A stretch of DNA of 64,000 bases from Virgisporangium ochraceum (lineage in GTDB: Bacteria > Actinomycetota > Actinomycetes > Mycobacteriales > Micromonosporaceae). Shown one piece after another: positions 50,507 to 59,459 of the stretch. The position numbers and the translations under genes were made by a program. The stretch's first letter is position 1. Each line of letters begins with the position of its first letter. The notes below the pieces were generated by a model that did no database searches, was not told where the DNA came from, and saw nothing but the letters and a program-made list of their open reading frames with translations. The stretch spans positions 62,001 through 126,000 of the forward strand of contig NZ_BOPH01000020.1 of assembly GCF_016863655.1 (NCBI RefSeq), written 5' to 3'.

Positions 50507-52462
50507 TCAAGCCGGGCGGTAGCTGCAGCGGACGCCCGTCGTGACGTGGGAGCGCAGCTCCTCGGCGATCACCGGGTCGCACCGGCCGACGCGGTCGAGC
50601 GCGCGGCGGATCGCCTTGCCGACCGACACCCGTGCCCGCTCCGTACCGCCGGCGAACTCACGGGTGCGCCCCCGCAGGCCGGTGGACGCGGCCAGCTCGT
50701 CGAGCAGCCAGGCACGCTCGTCGCGCAGGCGCTCGGCCCGCAGCAGGTCGTTGGCCTGCTCCAGCGCGTCGATCTCCGCCTGTAGGTGCGCCAGCCGGCG
50801 CTGGTAGGCGCGCCGGGCCACCTCGTCGAGGACCGGCTGGGCCGAGGCGGCGGCCTGCTCCGCGGTCACCCCTCCGGCGACGCGGTCGAGGGCCGCGCGA
50901 CCGACCGCGAGCTCGACGGCCGGGATCTCCGCTCCCGGGTTGGCGATGAGCACCGCGAGGTACGCCATGCCGACGCTGTCGGGCACGACGGCCGCCCGCC
51001 GGCCCAGCTCGATCCGCCACCGGCCGCCGTGCCGCCGGCAGGTGACCGCCCGCGCCGGCGGCTGCGCGGCCGCCGGGTGCGTGGCGGCCGGGACCGCGTC
51101 GGGCAGCGCCATTCCCAGGTCGGATGCCTCCTGGCGGGCGGTACCCAGCTCGCGGCGCGCCTCGGCGGCGTCGCCGGGACCGGACCGCCGCGCCAGCGCC
51201 TGGGCCAGCCGGCTCCGGCTCAACGCGACCGCCGGGAAGTGACCCAGCGCCCAGTTGTCCCGGACGGCGGCCCGCAGGTGGCGCACGGCCACGTCGAGGT
51301 CGCCGGTCGTCAGGGCGGCCACGCCGAGCGCGTGCCGGGTCGACCCGAAGCAGGTCACGCCGAGGCTCGCGACCATCGGCAGGTGCGCGAACGGGGCGAG
51401 CAGCCGGTACGCCGAGGCCGCCGTGCCGGCGTCGTCGAGGGCGGCCGCCGCCTCGACCGCGCCGTACATCGTGACGAGCCAGCTGCTCGACCGGGGCAGC
51501 GCGCCCAGGTCGTCCCCCACGAGGCGCGCGAGCGCACCGGTCGCCTGCCGCCGGTCCCCCGACAGCGCGCAGACGGCCGCGAGCGCCGCGAGGTGCGAGT
51601 TGTCGACGGCGCTGAACGTGGGCGAGTGGACCTGGTGCGTGAGCATCGGGATCAGCTCGGCCGACCGGCCCTGGAACCAGCGCAGCGCGATGAGGTGCGC
51701 GCCGTACCAGCCCGTGACGTCGACGTCGCCGGCGCGGTGGCCCTGCTCGGCACACGCGACCGCCAACGCCTCCGCCTCGGCGAAGGCGCCCTCGCGCAGC
51801 CGCAGCATCACGGTGACCGCCCGCTCGACGAACCGGATCGCGAGGTGCTCGGCCCGCGCCAGCTCCGCCTGCAGGTCGGCCAGGGCTCGTTCGGCGTGCG
51901 GGTGGGCGGTGAGCAGCAGGTCGACGGCGTGCCAGAGCAGGCCGGTGAGCTGGTCGGAGCGCCGCTTCGTGACGAGGCTCTGCGCGATCAGGTCGCGGCT
52001 GAGGGCCAGCCTCCGTTCGCCGTGCTCGGGGCCGAGCAGGCAGTGGTGGGCGAGGCTCAGCGCCTCGGCGAGGGCGACCGGGTCGCCCGCGGCGCGCGCC
52101 TCGTCGAGGCGGCCGAGCACGTCGTCGGAGGTGCCGGCGCGGTAGTCGGTCTCGGCGGCGAGCCGCACGCGCAACCGCAGCGCCAGCGTCGACGCGGGGT
52201 CGACCACCGACAGGGCGTACCGCAGGCGGCTCTCCACCAGCGCCGCGGCGGTCGCGCTGCGCTGCTCGTGCACCCACATGCCGCCGAAGCCGAGCGCGGC
52301 GAGGCCGGTGCGCTCGGCGTCGCCGTCGGCGTCCGCGGCGCGGAAGGCCGCGTCGAACCGGACGCGGCTCGCGGCAAGATCTCCGTGGACCTCGAGCGCG
52401 CGCACCGCACCGGCCAGTGTGGACAGCTGGCTGACCTGCGGCAGCGTGTCGGCGTGGACCAT
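50507..52462 (-). CDS. SARP-like TPR protein with C-terminal regulator domain, lacking DNA-binding and ATPase domains
   Basis: 651 residues. Residues 1-440 are helical repeats of TPR type. The C-terminal 190 residues (GRRAAVVPDSVGMAYLAVLIANPGAEI, VLDEVARRAYQRRLAHLQAE, GTERARVSVGKAIRRALDRV, TTGVRCSYRP) match the extreme C-terminus seen in some actinobacterial SARP/STAND regulators. The SARP winged helix and NB-ARC P-loop are missing. It could modulate a partner regulator. No frameshift is seen, so it is probably a genuine short form. Confidence 0.75.
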   Translation of the reverse strand: MVHADTLPQVSQLSTLAGAVRALEVHGDLAASRVRFDAAFRAADADGDAERTGLAALGFGGMWVHEQRSATAAALVESRLRYALSVVDPASTLALRLRVRLAAETDYRAGTSDDVLGRLDEARAAGDPVALAEALSLAHHCLLGPEHGERRLALSRDLIAQSLVTKRRSDQLTGLLWHAVDLLLTAHPHAERALADLQAELARAEHLAIRFVERAVTVMLRLREGAFAEAEALAVACAEQGHRAGDVDVTGWYGAHLIALRWFQGRSAELIPMLTHQVHSPTFSAVDNSHLAALAAVCALSGDRRQATGALARLVGDDLGALPRSSSWLVTMYGAVEAAAALDDAGTAASAYRLLAPFAHLPMVASLGVTCFGSTRHALGVAALTTGDLDVAVRHLRAAVRDNWALGHFPAVALSRSRLAQALARRSGPGDAAEARRELGTARQEASDLGMALPDAVPAATHPAAAQPPARAVTCRRHGGRWRIELGRRAAVVPDSVGMAYLAVLIANPGAEIPAVELAVGRAALDRVAGGVTAEQAAASAQPVLDEVARRAYQRRLAHLQAEIDALEQANDLLRAERLRDERAWLLDELAASTGLRGRTREFAGGTERARVSVGKAIRRALDRVGRCDPVIAEELRSHVTTGVRCSYRPA

Positions 52463-52598
52463 GCACGGATAGTGCCATCACATTCACCGGCGCGCCCCGT
52501 CATGATCACGACAGGACGGGCACGCAACCGGTTGCGACCGTCGCTGGTCGCGGACAAATGGGCTGCGCGTTGATCCGTTCCAGGGCAGGCTGGCCGGA

Positions 52599-53207
52599 AT
52601 GGACGATCCCGTCGCGTATGTGCGCAAGCTCCTCCGGGGCCTCCCGGTCCCCTGGTACCTGTGCGGTGGCTGGTCCGTCGACGCCTGGCTCGGCCGGCGC
52701 ACGCGCGACCACTTCGACGTCGACATCGCGGTCCTCCACCACGACCAGGCCGCCGTGTTCCGGCACCTCGAGGGCTGGGCGCTGGTGGGACACGACCCGA
52801 ACGTGCCCGACGACACGTCCGAGCCGTGGACCGGCCGGCACCTCGACATGCCCGCCCACGTCCACGTGCCGACCGCGGCGAGCCCGCTCGCGCAGCCCGG
52901 CACGGTGCGGCACAGCGCGGTCGAGTTCGAGTTCCTGTTCAACGAGCGGGCCGGCGACGACCTGGTGCTCGGTCACGGAGTCACGGTGCCGGTGGCGCTG
53001 GCGGTGAGCGAGACCCCGACGGGCGTGCCGGCGTTCACGCCGGAGGTCGTGCTGTTCTACAAGGGCGTCGACCACGTCCGTCCACGCGACCAGGCCGACT
53101 TCGACGCGCTGGCGCCCACGCTCGGCCCGGAGCGGCGGTCGTGGCTGCACGACGCGCTGCGCCGCACCGACCCGGGTCATCCGTGGCTCGCGCCTATCGC
53201 AGAATGA
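52599..53207 (+). CDS. Nucleotidyltransferase-fold protein (aminoglycoside adenylyltransferase-like)
   Basis: 202 residues. WYLCGGWSVDAWLGRRTRDHFDVDIAVLHHD is the nucleotidyltransferase motif with G-G and D-x-D (DVDIAV), as in AadA2/LinB-like proteins. A second region, FTPEVVLFYKGVDHVRPRDQADF, is the usual C-terminal motif. The substrate is unknown. Its stop overlaps the next gene (ATGA), coupling the pair. A more diverged paralogue lies at 58431-59033. Confidence 0.85.
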   Translation: MDDPVAYVRKLLRGLPVPWYLCGGWSVDAWLGRRTRDHFDVDIAVLHHDQAAVFRHLEGWALVGHDPNVPDDTSEPWTGRHLDMPAHVHVPTAASPLAQPGTVRHSAVEFEFLFNERAGDDLVLGHGVTVPVALAVSETPTGVPAFTPEVVLFYKGVDHVRPRDQADFDALAPTLGPERRSWLHDALRRTDPGHPWLAPIAE

Positions 53208-53881
53208 ATGACATGGATCCCGTTGACCTCGACCCGTTCCCGGTGGTGTGGGAGCGCTGGAGCGTCCTCGCCGCGGTCGACGCGGCCGCTACCCGGGGTG
53301 AGGACCACAACCCCGACGGCGCCAGCGGCACCTACTACTTCCCCGACGTCGTCGGCCTGGGCTCGTACGACCACGGCGGCTCGTGGGCGCAGCTCGTTCC
53401 GGTCGACGACGGCCGGGCCGTCCTGTTCGGGTACGACCGCGACTACACGCGGCCGGAGCCCACGGCCGGCGACGCCGCGCCGGAATGGGCGCGGGCGGTG
53501 GTCGACGACCCCCGCGTGTGGGAGGAGACCAAGTACCACCTGCACCGCGACCGCCAGGCCCCGCGCTACCTGTACTGGTACGACGGCGCCTCCTGGTTCC
53601 GCGAGCGGGCCGACGGGGACGACGGCCGCATCGACGAGGTGTTCGACGCCGAGCAGACGCCCCTCGTCCTCCACGACCTGCTCACCCAGGACCTCGAGTA
53701 CGACCCGGCCGACGACGACGAGGACGACGAGGTCCGCGCGGCCATCGGGCGGCTGGTGGACGCCGCACACGCCCGTCGCGTCGACGCCGCCGCCGTGGCC
53801 GCGTTCCTCGGGCGCGCCGACGTCGACGTGGCACCGGCCGTCGCGATGGCGCGGCGGCTGGGGATCGCCGCAGCCCCTTGA
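53204..53881 (+). CDS. Acidic protein of unknown function, coupled to nucleotidyltransferase gene
   Basis: 225 residues, not recognised. It is rich in Asp, Glu and aromatics (YLYWYDGASWFRERADGDDG; DPADDDEDDEVRAAIGRL) and has no membrane helix or signal. The second half forms a helical domain (RLVDAAHARRVDAAAVAAFL). The ATGA overlap with the nucleotidyltransferase gene points to a joint function. Confidence 0.75.
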   Translation: MNDMDPVDLDPFPVVWERWSVLAAVDAAATRGEDHNPDGASGTYYFPDVVGLGSYDHGGSWAQLVPVDDGRAVLFGYDRDYTRPEPTAGDAAPEWARAVVDDPRVWEETKYHLHRDRQAPRYLYWYDGASWFRERADGDDGRIDEVFDAEQTPLVLHDLLTQDLEYDPADDDEDDEVRAAIGRLVDAAHARRVDAAAVAAFLGRADVDVAPAVAMARRLGIAAAP

Positions 53882-53934
53882 TCCACGCGGGCGGAGCGCG
53901 CAGTCTGGGGTGACCCCGACCGAAGGGCACCGCC

Positions 53935-54909
53935 ATGCCAACCGTCGAAACAGTCAAGGGACCCGTCGAGGTCGACGCGCTCGGCCCGACGCTCATGCAC
54001 GAGCACGTGTTCGTCGTGTCGACCGAGCACCTCAACAACTACGGCACCGGCTCGTGGTGGGACGAGGAGACCCGCGTCGCCGACGCCGTCGCGAAGCTGA
54101 ACTCGGTGCGCGCCAAGGGGATCAGCACGATCGTCGACCCCACGGTGTGGGGGCTGGGCCGGTACATCCCGCGCATCCAGCGCATCGCCGCACAGGTCGA
54201 CGTGAACATCGTCGTCGCCACCGGGCTGTACGCGTACGAGGAGCTGCCGCACCAGTACGAGCACCGCGGTCCCGGTCTGCTGCTCGACATTCCCGAGCCG
54301 ATGGTCACCGACTTCACCCGCGACATCGTCGACGGGATCGCCGACACCGGCGTGAAGGCCGCGTTCCTCAAGTGCTGCGTCGACGCGGCCGGGCTGACCC
54401 ACGGCGTCGAGCGGATCGCGCGGGCGGTGGCCCGCACGAGCGTCGACACGGGTGCGCCGATCACCGTGCACACGTCGTCGCCGGCGCAGAGCGGCCGGCT
54501 GGCCGTCGACCTGTTCCGCAAGGAGGGGGTGGACCTCACGAAGGTCGTCGTCGGGCACGCCGGTGACAGCAACGACCTGGACTACCTGATGGAGCTCGCC
54601 GACACGGGTGCCACGCTCGGCATGGACCGGTTCGGGCTCGACCTGTACAACCCGACCGCCGACCGGGTCCGCACCATCGCCGCGCTCGCCGACCGCGGCT
54701 ACGCCGACCGGATGGTGCTCTCCCACGACGCGTCCTGTTACATCGACTACTTCGGCGACATGCACGACGCCGTGCACGAGGCGGCCGCGCCGAACTGGCA
54801 CTACGAGCACATCAGCGACGACGTGCTGCCGGCGCTGCGCGAGGCGGGCGTCACCGAGGCGCAGGTGCGGCAGATGCTCGTCGACAACCCGCGCCGGTAC
54901 TTCTCGTGA
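53935..54909 (+). CDS. Phosphotriesterase-like lactonase (PLL), QsdA-like
   Basis: 324 residues. A two-metal PTE-family barrel: LMHEHVFVVS (HxH), carboxylated Lys in KAAFLKCCVD, His in ITVHTSS and VVVGHAGDSN, and Asp in VLSHDASCYI. These ligands are complete. The family hydrolyses N-acyl homoserine lactones and gamma/delta-lactones rather than phosphotriesters. It is coupled by GTGA to an acyl-CoA ligase gene, the arrangement I recall from the Rhodococcus qsd lactone-catabolism operon. Confidence 0.88.
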   Translation: MPTVETVKGPVEVDALGPTLMHEHVFVVSTEHLNNYGTGSWWDEETRVADAVAKLNSVRAKGISTIVDPTVWGLGRYIPRIQRIAAQVDVNIVVATGLYAYEELPHQYEHRGPGLLLDIPEPMVTDFTRDIVDGIADTGVKAAFLKCCVDAAGLTHGVERIARAVARTSVDTGAPITVHTSSPAQSGRLAVDLFRKEGVDLTKVVVGHAGDSNDLDYLMELADTGATLGMDRFGLDLYNPTADRVRTIAALADRGYADRMVLSHDASCYIDYFGDMHDAVHEAAAPNWHYEHISDDVLPALREAGVTEAQVRQMLVDNPRRYFS

Positions 54910-56414
54910 CGTCGCCGTTCGACACCACCGGAACCACCGTCGGCTCCGACGGGATCCGGCGCTACGACGGGCTTCCCGGCAGTCTCGTGGAGCTGTTGCG
55001 CGGGGCGGTAGCGCGCAGTGCCGGCAGCGGGGCCGGGCGCGAGGCCGTCGTCGAGCTCGGCGGCGTCCGCCTCACGTTTCAAGAGCTGTGGGACGCGGCG
55101 GCGCGCGTTTCCGGTGGGTTGCGCTCGGCGGGCGTGCGGGGCGGCGACCGGGTGGCGATCCGGCTCGGCAACGGCGCCGACTGGGTGGTGGCGTTCTTCG
55201 GGACCGTGCTCGCCGGCGCGATCGTGGTGCCGGTCAACACGCGCTTCTCCGACGAGGAGGTGGCGTACGTCGTCGGTGACAGCGGCGCCGCGTTCACGTT
55301 CGTCCCGGGAGAGCCGCTGCCGGACGGCGAGCCGTACGTCGCCGACGACCCGGCGCCCGACGACCCGGCCGCGATCTTCTATACGAGTGGTACCACCGGT
55401 TTCCCGAAGGGCGCGGTGACCACGCACGCCAACTTCCTGTCCAACTGCGAGACCTGCCGGCGGGTGCTGGGCCTGGAGCGGCACGAGCCGATCCGCACGC
55501 TCGTGTCGGTGCCGCTGTTCCACGTGACCGGCTGCAACAGCCAACTGCTCGTGGCGGTGTACCTCGGCGGCACCACGGTGGTGATGCCGCAGTTCGAGGT
55601 GAACGCGTTCCTCGACGCGATCGCGGCCGAGCGCATCGACATCCTCACGACGGTGCCGGCCATCTACTGGCTGGCGATCAGCCAGCCGCGCTTCGCCGAC
55701 GTCGACGTGTCGGGGGTGCGCAACCTCTCCTACGGCGGCGCGCCGATCGCGCCCGACCTCGTGGGCCGGCTCGTGAAAGCCTTCCCCCGGGCCCGGGTCG
55801 GCAACGGGTTCGGGCTCACCGAGACCTCGAGCGTCACGTCGTACCTGCCGCACGCGTACGTCGAGCACGCCGACTCCGTCGGCTTCGCCGCGCCCGTCTG
55901 CGACGTGCGCATCGACTCGCCGTCGCCGGACGGGGTCGGCGAACTGCTGGTGCGCGGTCCGAACATCGTCGCCGGTTACTGGAACAAGCCGGCCGAGACG
56001 GCGGAGGCGTTCGTCGACGGCTGGCTGCACACCGGCGACCTCGCCCGCATCGACGACCGGGGCCTCATCTACATCGTCGACCGGCTCAAGGACATGATCA
56101 ACCGGGGTGGCGAGAACGTGTACTGCGTCGAGGTCGAGAACGCGCTCGCCGGTGCGCCGGGCGTGTTCGAGGCCGCGGTCGTGGGCGTGCCCGACGACAT
56201 GATGGGCGAGAAGGTGGGTGCCGTCCTGGTTCCGGCTCCGGGCGCCGGCATCGACGTCGCGGCCGTACTGTCCTATCTGGACGGTCGCGTCGCGCGGTTC
56301 AAGGTGCCGCAGTACGTCGCTGTCCGCGCCGAACCGCTCCCCCGCAACCCGGGCGGCAAGATCCTCAAACGCAGGGTCCGCGACGAGACCGACTGGGGCG
56401 ACCCGCTGCGCTGA
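54906..56414 (+). CDS. AMP-forming acyl-CoA ligase
   Basis: 502 residues of the ANL family. The P-loop motif is FYTSGTTGFPKGAVTTH. Other core motifs are GFGLTETSS (A5), LHTGDLARIDDRGLIYIVDRLKDMI (A7-A8) and the catalytic Lys in PRNPGGKILKRRVR (A10). It is probably a fatty or hydroxy-acid CoA ligase. The GTG start overlaps the lactonase gene, suggesting that it activates the ring-opened hydroxy acid for beta-oxidation. Confidence 0.92.
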   Translation: MTSPFDTTGTTVGSDGIRRYDGLPGSLVELLRGAVARSAGSGAGREAVVELGGVRLTFQELWDAAARVSGGLRSAGVRGGDRVAIRLGNGADWVVAFFGTVLAGAIVVPVNTRFSDEEVAYVVGDSGAAFTFVPGEPLPDGEPYVADDPAPDDPAAIFYTSGTTGFPKGAVTTHANFLSNCETCRRVLGLERHEPIRTLVSVPLFHVTGCNSQLLVAVYLGGTTVVMPQFEVNAFLDAIAAERIDILTTVPAIYWLAISQPRFADVDVSGVRNLSYGGAPIAPDLVGRLVKAFPRARVGNGFGLTETSSVTSYLPHAYVEHADSVGFAAPVCDVRIDSPSPDGVGELLVRGPNIVAGYWNKPAETAEAFVDGWLHTGDLARIDDRGLIYIVDRLKDMINRGGENVYCVEVENALAGAPGVFEAAVVGVPDDMMGEKVGAVLVPAPGAGIDVAAVLSYLDGRVARFKVPQYVAVRAEPLPRNPGGKILKRRVRDETDWGDPLR

Positions 56415-56526
56415 CCCACTCCCGCTGATCTACGCCCACCGACGTACACCGACCCACGCTCCCCGACGGACGCCTCCGCGCCGGCGCCGCACCACCCTTG
56501 GTCCCATCCGGATCGAGGAGGGCGAC

Positions 56527-56880
56527 GTGCGGCGACTGACGGTGGCGGGACTGGTGGTGGGCGCGATCGGGATCGCGGTGCTGTGGGCGGCCGGGGTGGA
56601 GTTCCCGTTCTACCCGCCGCCGGGGCTGCTGATCCTGGGCGCGGGTGCGGCGTTCGTGGCGCTGGCCCGGTGGAGGCGGGCGCCGGCGGTCGGTGCGTTC
56701 CTGGGGTTGTTCGTGCTCGCCGGGTTCGTGCTGTCGAGCGTGGTGAGCGGCGCGGGCACCGGAAACCTGACCGGTGACGCGGGCGCGGGCGGGGTGGTCG
56801 GATCGGTCGTGCAACTGGCCGGCGCGGGGCTCGCGCTGGTGGCCGGGGTGCTGGCGGTGCGCCGGTCCCCCGCGTCGTGA
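56527..56880 (+). CDS. Small integral membrane protein, unknown function
   Basis: 117 residues with three hydrophobic helices (about 3-20, 28-45, 55-75) and a fourth near the C-terminus (VVGSVVQLAGAGLALVAGVLAV). GTG 56527 is preceded by GAGGAGG. No family recognised. It lies 112 bp after the ligase gene. Confidence 0.75.
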   Translation: MRRLTVAGLVVGAIGIAVLWAAGVEFPFYPPPGLLILGAGAAFVALARWRRAPAVGAFLGLFVLAGFVLSSVVSGAGTGNLTGDAGAGGVVGSVVQLAGAGLALVAGVLAVRRSPAS

Positions 56881-56922
56881 ACGCGGAACCGGCCGGCCCT
56901 GAACGCGGGCCGGCCCTGGACG

Positions 56923-56959
56923 CGGAACTGGCCGCCCCGATCCGGGGCGGCCAGTTCCG
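56923..56959. terminator. Bidirectional hairpin terminator
   Basis: A perfect 16-bp inverted repeat (CGGAACTGGCCGCCCC) with a 5-nt loop lies between two convergent genes. The upstream 40 bp hold degenerate copies of ACGCGG/GGCCGGCCCT. Confidence 0.8.
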
Positions 56960-56969
56960 TCATGGGCGG

Positions 56970-57533
56970 TTACCCGCGCAGCAGGGCCAGGATCTGGTTG
57001 AGCAGCCCCACGAGCTGGGTCAGCGGCCCGCCACCGTCGAGGATTCCGACGATCGCGCACAGCAGGTTGCCGAGCAGGTTTCCGGCACCCGGAACCGCGG
57101 TGATGTTCAGGACGACGCGGTCGAGGTGCACCACGAGCCCGAGCAGGTCGAGGTCCAGCGGCCCGAGAACCAGGTCGAGAACCTCACACCCGATCGCGTT
57201 GACCTGGTTGACCTCGAAGGTCTGGTTCTGCGACACGGCACGCGAGGTGCCGTCGGCGCTGACCAGGGTGCCTTCGAGCAGGCCGTTGGCGAGGGTGCGG
57301 TCACCGTCGGCGGTGAACTCCGACGGCACGAACGTACCGGTGAACGTCCCGGCGCCGGCGGCGTCGGTGAACGTGCCGGTGACCTGCGACGTCATCGAGC
57401 CCAGGGGGCTCGCCTTCGCGGTCGGGGCGGCCGGTGCGGCTGACGCGGGCGACGCGAACACTGCGAACGTCCCGGTCAGGAGGAGGGCAAGGACAGCCGC
57501 GGTGAGCTGAACTAGCCGGCCGGATCGGTTCAT
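56970..57533 (-). CDS. Secreted protein of unknown function
   Basis: 187 residues: Sec signal peptide (VQLTAAVLALLLTGTFAVFA, cleavage near ASA), then a beta-rich region and a Leu/Gly-rich C-terminus (LGPLDLDLLGLVVHLDRVVL, GNLLGNLLCAIVGILDGG) that looks amphipathic. Two Cys may form a disulfide. A strong Shine-Dalgarno AAGGAGGAAAG precedes the ATG, which suggests high translation. I recall similar secreted proteins in actinomycetes without function. Confidence 0.82.
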   Translation of the reverse strand: MNRSGRLVQLTAAVLALLLTGTFAVFASPASAAPAAPTAKASPLGSMTSQVTGTFTDAAGAGTFTGTFVPSEFTADGDRTLANGLLEGTLVSADGTSRAVSQNQTFEVNQVNAIGCEVLDLVLGPLDLDLLGLVVHLDRVVLNITAVPGAGNLLGNLLCAIVGILDGGGPLTQLVGLLNQILALLRG

Positions 57534-57811
57534 CTTTCCTCCTTCAGCTGTTTTTCGGTCCGTTCAGTCGTGCCCGCCCTCCGGATGACGAAACGAGACA
57601 AACAGGTGCGCAATCCCATAGATCATCCGTGTTGCGTTCTCCAAGATCAAAACGATGGCCGCGAATGCCGGTGGAGTTCCGACGGCGCTCGCCGCGGTGT
57701 CCACGAGGGACCTCCTCGTCACGTGGTCGCGGCCCGCCCGCGACCGGCGACCTCCGGTGGACGAGCGCGAACCGGTCCTCGCGCACGCGGGCCGACCGGC
57801 AGAATGGGTCG

Positions 57812-58450
57812 ATGACGTCCGATGCGTTCTGGATCCGGGTCGTCAGCCTGGCCTCGGCGGTCGTCGTCGCCGGCACGGCGCTGTACCTCGTGATCTGGTC
57901 CGGTCGCGACGACCCGCCCGTGGACCCGCCCGTGGACCCGACGGCGGTCGCCCGCGACCGCGACGAGCTCGAGCGGATCTGCGGCGCGGGCCGCCGCGGG
58001 TTCGGTGGCGCTCCGGCATACGGAGGCGCGGGACCGCACGCGATCGTGGTGTTCGGCCCCGCCGGCACCGGTTTCACCGGGGGTCATCCGTCCTTCGACC
58101 AGCACGACCCCGACCGGTGGAACGTGCCGAAGGTGGACACCGTGCAGCTCGTCGGGTGCCTGACCCCGGGCGGACCGACCTCCGCTCCGCCGTGGACGTG
58201 CGAGGACACGGCCGGCGGCACGTTCACCCTGTACCAGGGTCGCCATCGGCTCGACGTCTACGCGGTCTCCACGGCCCGCCCGGTCAGGACCCTTCCCATC
58301 GACGGCAGCCTGGGCTGTCCCACCGGCGCGTCCATGGGGGCCGTCCAGGCCGTGCAGGCCGACCCTCCGTTGTTCGGCCGTATCACCCTGCCCGACTACG
58401 AGAGCTACACCACCGCGCTGGACCGCCTGATCAACGCGACGGTCGGCTGA
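57812..58450 (+). CDS. Membrane-anchored extracytoplasmic protein, unknown function
   Basis: 212 residues. An N-terminal transmembrane helix (VVSLASAVVVAGTALYLVIW) is followed by a short DPPVDPPVDP linker encoded by 12-bp tandem repeats and a soluble domain with four Cys. Not recognised. It overlaps the end of the convergent nucleotidyltransferase-like gene by 20 bp. Confidence 0.72.
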   Translation: MTSDAFWIRVVSLASAVVVAGTALYLVIWSGRDDPPVDPPVDPTAVARDRDELERICGAGRRGFGGAPAYGGAGPHAIVVFGPAGTGFTGGHPSFDQHDPDRWNVPKVDTVQLVGCLTPGGPTSAPPWTCEDTAGGTFTLYQGRHRLDVYAVSTARPVRTLPIDGSLGCPTGASMGAVQAVQADPPLFGRITLPDYESYTTALDRLINATVG

Positions 58451-59033
58451 GCGCGGCCCGCCACGGGTGGTCGGGGTGCACCAGGGCCAGGGCGTCGTCG
58501 AGCCAGGCCCTGCGCCGCGTGTCGAGCAGGGGCAGCACGCCGGCGAAGTCGGCCTCGTCCTTGTCCCGTCGGGCCTTCGCCTTGAACAGGAGCGCGATCT
58601 CCGGTGCCAGGTAAGGGATCCCGTCGGCGTCGTGCTCGACGAGGTCGGCGAAGGGCATGCGGATGCGGGGATCCCGGCGGCAGATCCAGACGTCGCCCTC
58701 GTGCGGCTCGCGGAAGACGTCGAACCGCCACCGGCCGACCGACGGCTCCCAGGCCCAGGTCTGGTGCTCCTCGCGCAGGGTGCGTTCGGTGGCCGGGTGC
58801 ACCACGCCGTCGCACGGCACCCAGAAGTCCAGCTCGCCGAAGCGGGCCGCCACGTCGGGCCACCGCGCGGCCGGGACGGTGAACTCGAGGTCGCCGTGCG
58901 GACGGGTCTGCCCGCCGCGGAACAGGTCGAGCGCCCAGCCGGCGGCCACGCACCAGGGCAGATCGATGCCCGCGAGCCGGGCGGCCACCTGCCGGGGCGA
59001 CCACGCGTCCCAGGCGTCGATGTCGGGGGTCAC
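58431..59033 (-). CDS. Nucleotidyltransferase-fold protein (diverged paralogue)
   Basis: 200 residues. CVAAGWALDLFRGGQTRPHGDLEFTV corresponds to the nucleotidyltransferase motif, but the second Asp of DxD is Glu (DLEF). YLAPEIALLFKAKARRDKDEADF and the C-terminal LVHPDHPWRAAL resemble the gene at 52599-53207, so they are paralogues. GTG 59033 is the start; it is divergent from the cupin gene with 15 bp between starts. Confidence 0.8.
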   Translation of the reverse strand: MTPDIDAWDAWSPRQVAARLAGIDLPWCVAAGWALDLFRGGQTRPHGDLEFTVPAARWPDVAARFGELDFWVPCDGVVHPATERTLREEHQTWAWEPSVGRWRFDVFREPHEGDVWICRRDPRIRMPFADLVEHDADGIPYLAPEIALLFKAKARRDKDEADFAGVLPLLDTRRRAWLDDALALVHPDHPWRAALSRPSR

Positions 59034-59048
59034 CGGCACAATGGTGTC

Positions 59049-59456
59049 ATGGCGGACCAGTGGCACCAGCCCATTCGGCACGTCCGGGGCGCCGACCTCA
59101 GCGGCGACACCGGGCAGACGGCCGGGATGACCCGGCTCGAGGCGATCTCCGGGAAGACCGTCGGATCGTCGCGGCTCTGGATGGGGCGCACGCACGTCGC
59201 CGCTGGCACGTCGTCTGGCGACCACCACCACGGCGACACCGAGACCGCCATCTACGTCGTGTCGGGCCGGCCGGTGTTCGTGTTCGCGGAGGGTGGGGCG
59301 GAGGTGCGCGTCGAGACCGGTCCGGGCGACTACATCTTCGTGCCGCCGTTCACGCCGCACCGGGAGGAGAACCCCGGCGCCGAGGAGGCGGTCGTCGTGA
59401 TCGCGCGCAGCAGCCAGGCGGCGGTCGTGGTGAACCTGCCCAGCCTGTGGGCCTGA
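59049..59456 (+). CDS. Cupin-domain protein
   Basis: 135 residues. Cupin motif 1 is SGDHHHGDTETAIYVVSGRPVF (two His, Glu) and motif 2 is GDYIFVPPFTPHREENP (final His). A metal site is therefore complete. The function is unspecified. It is divergent from the nucleotidyltransferase-like gene. Confidence 0.88.
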   Translation: MADQWHQPIRHVRGADLSGDTGQTAGMTRLEAISGKTVGSSRLWMGRTHVAAGTSSGDHHHGDTETAIYVVSGRPVFVFAEGGAEVRVETGPGDYIFVPPFTPHREENPGAEEAVVVIARSSQAAVVVNLPSLWA

Positions 59457-59459
59457 CCC

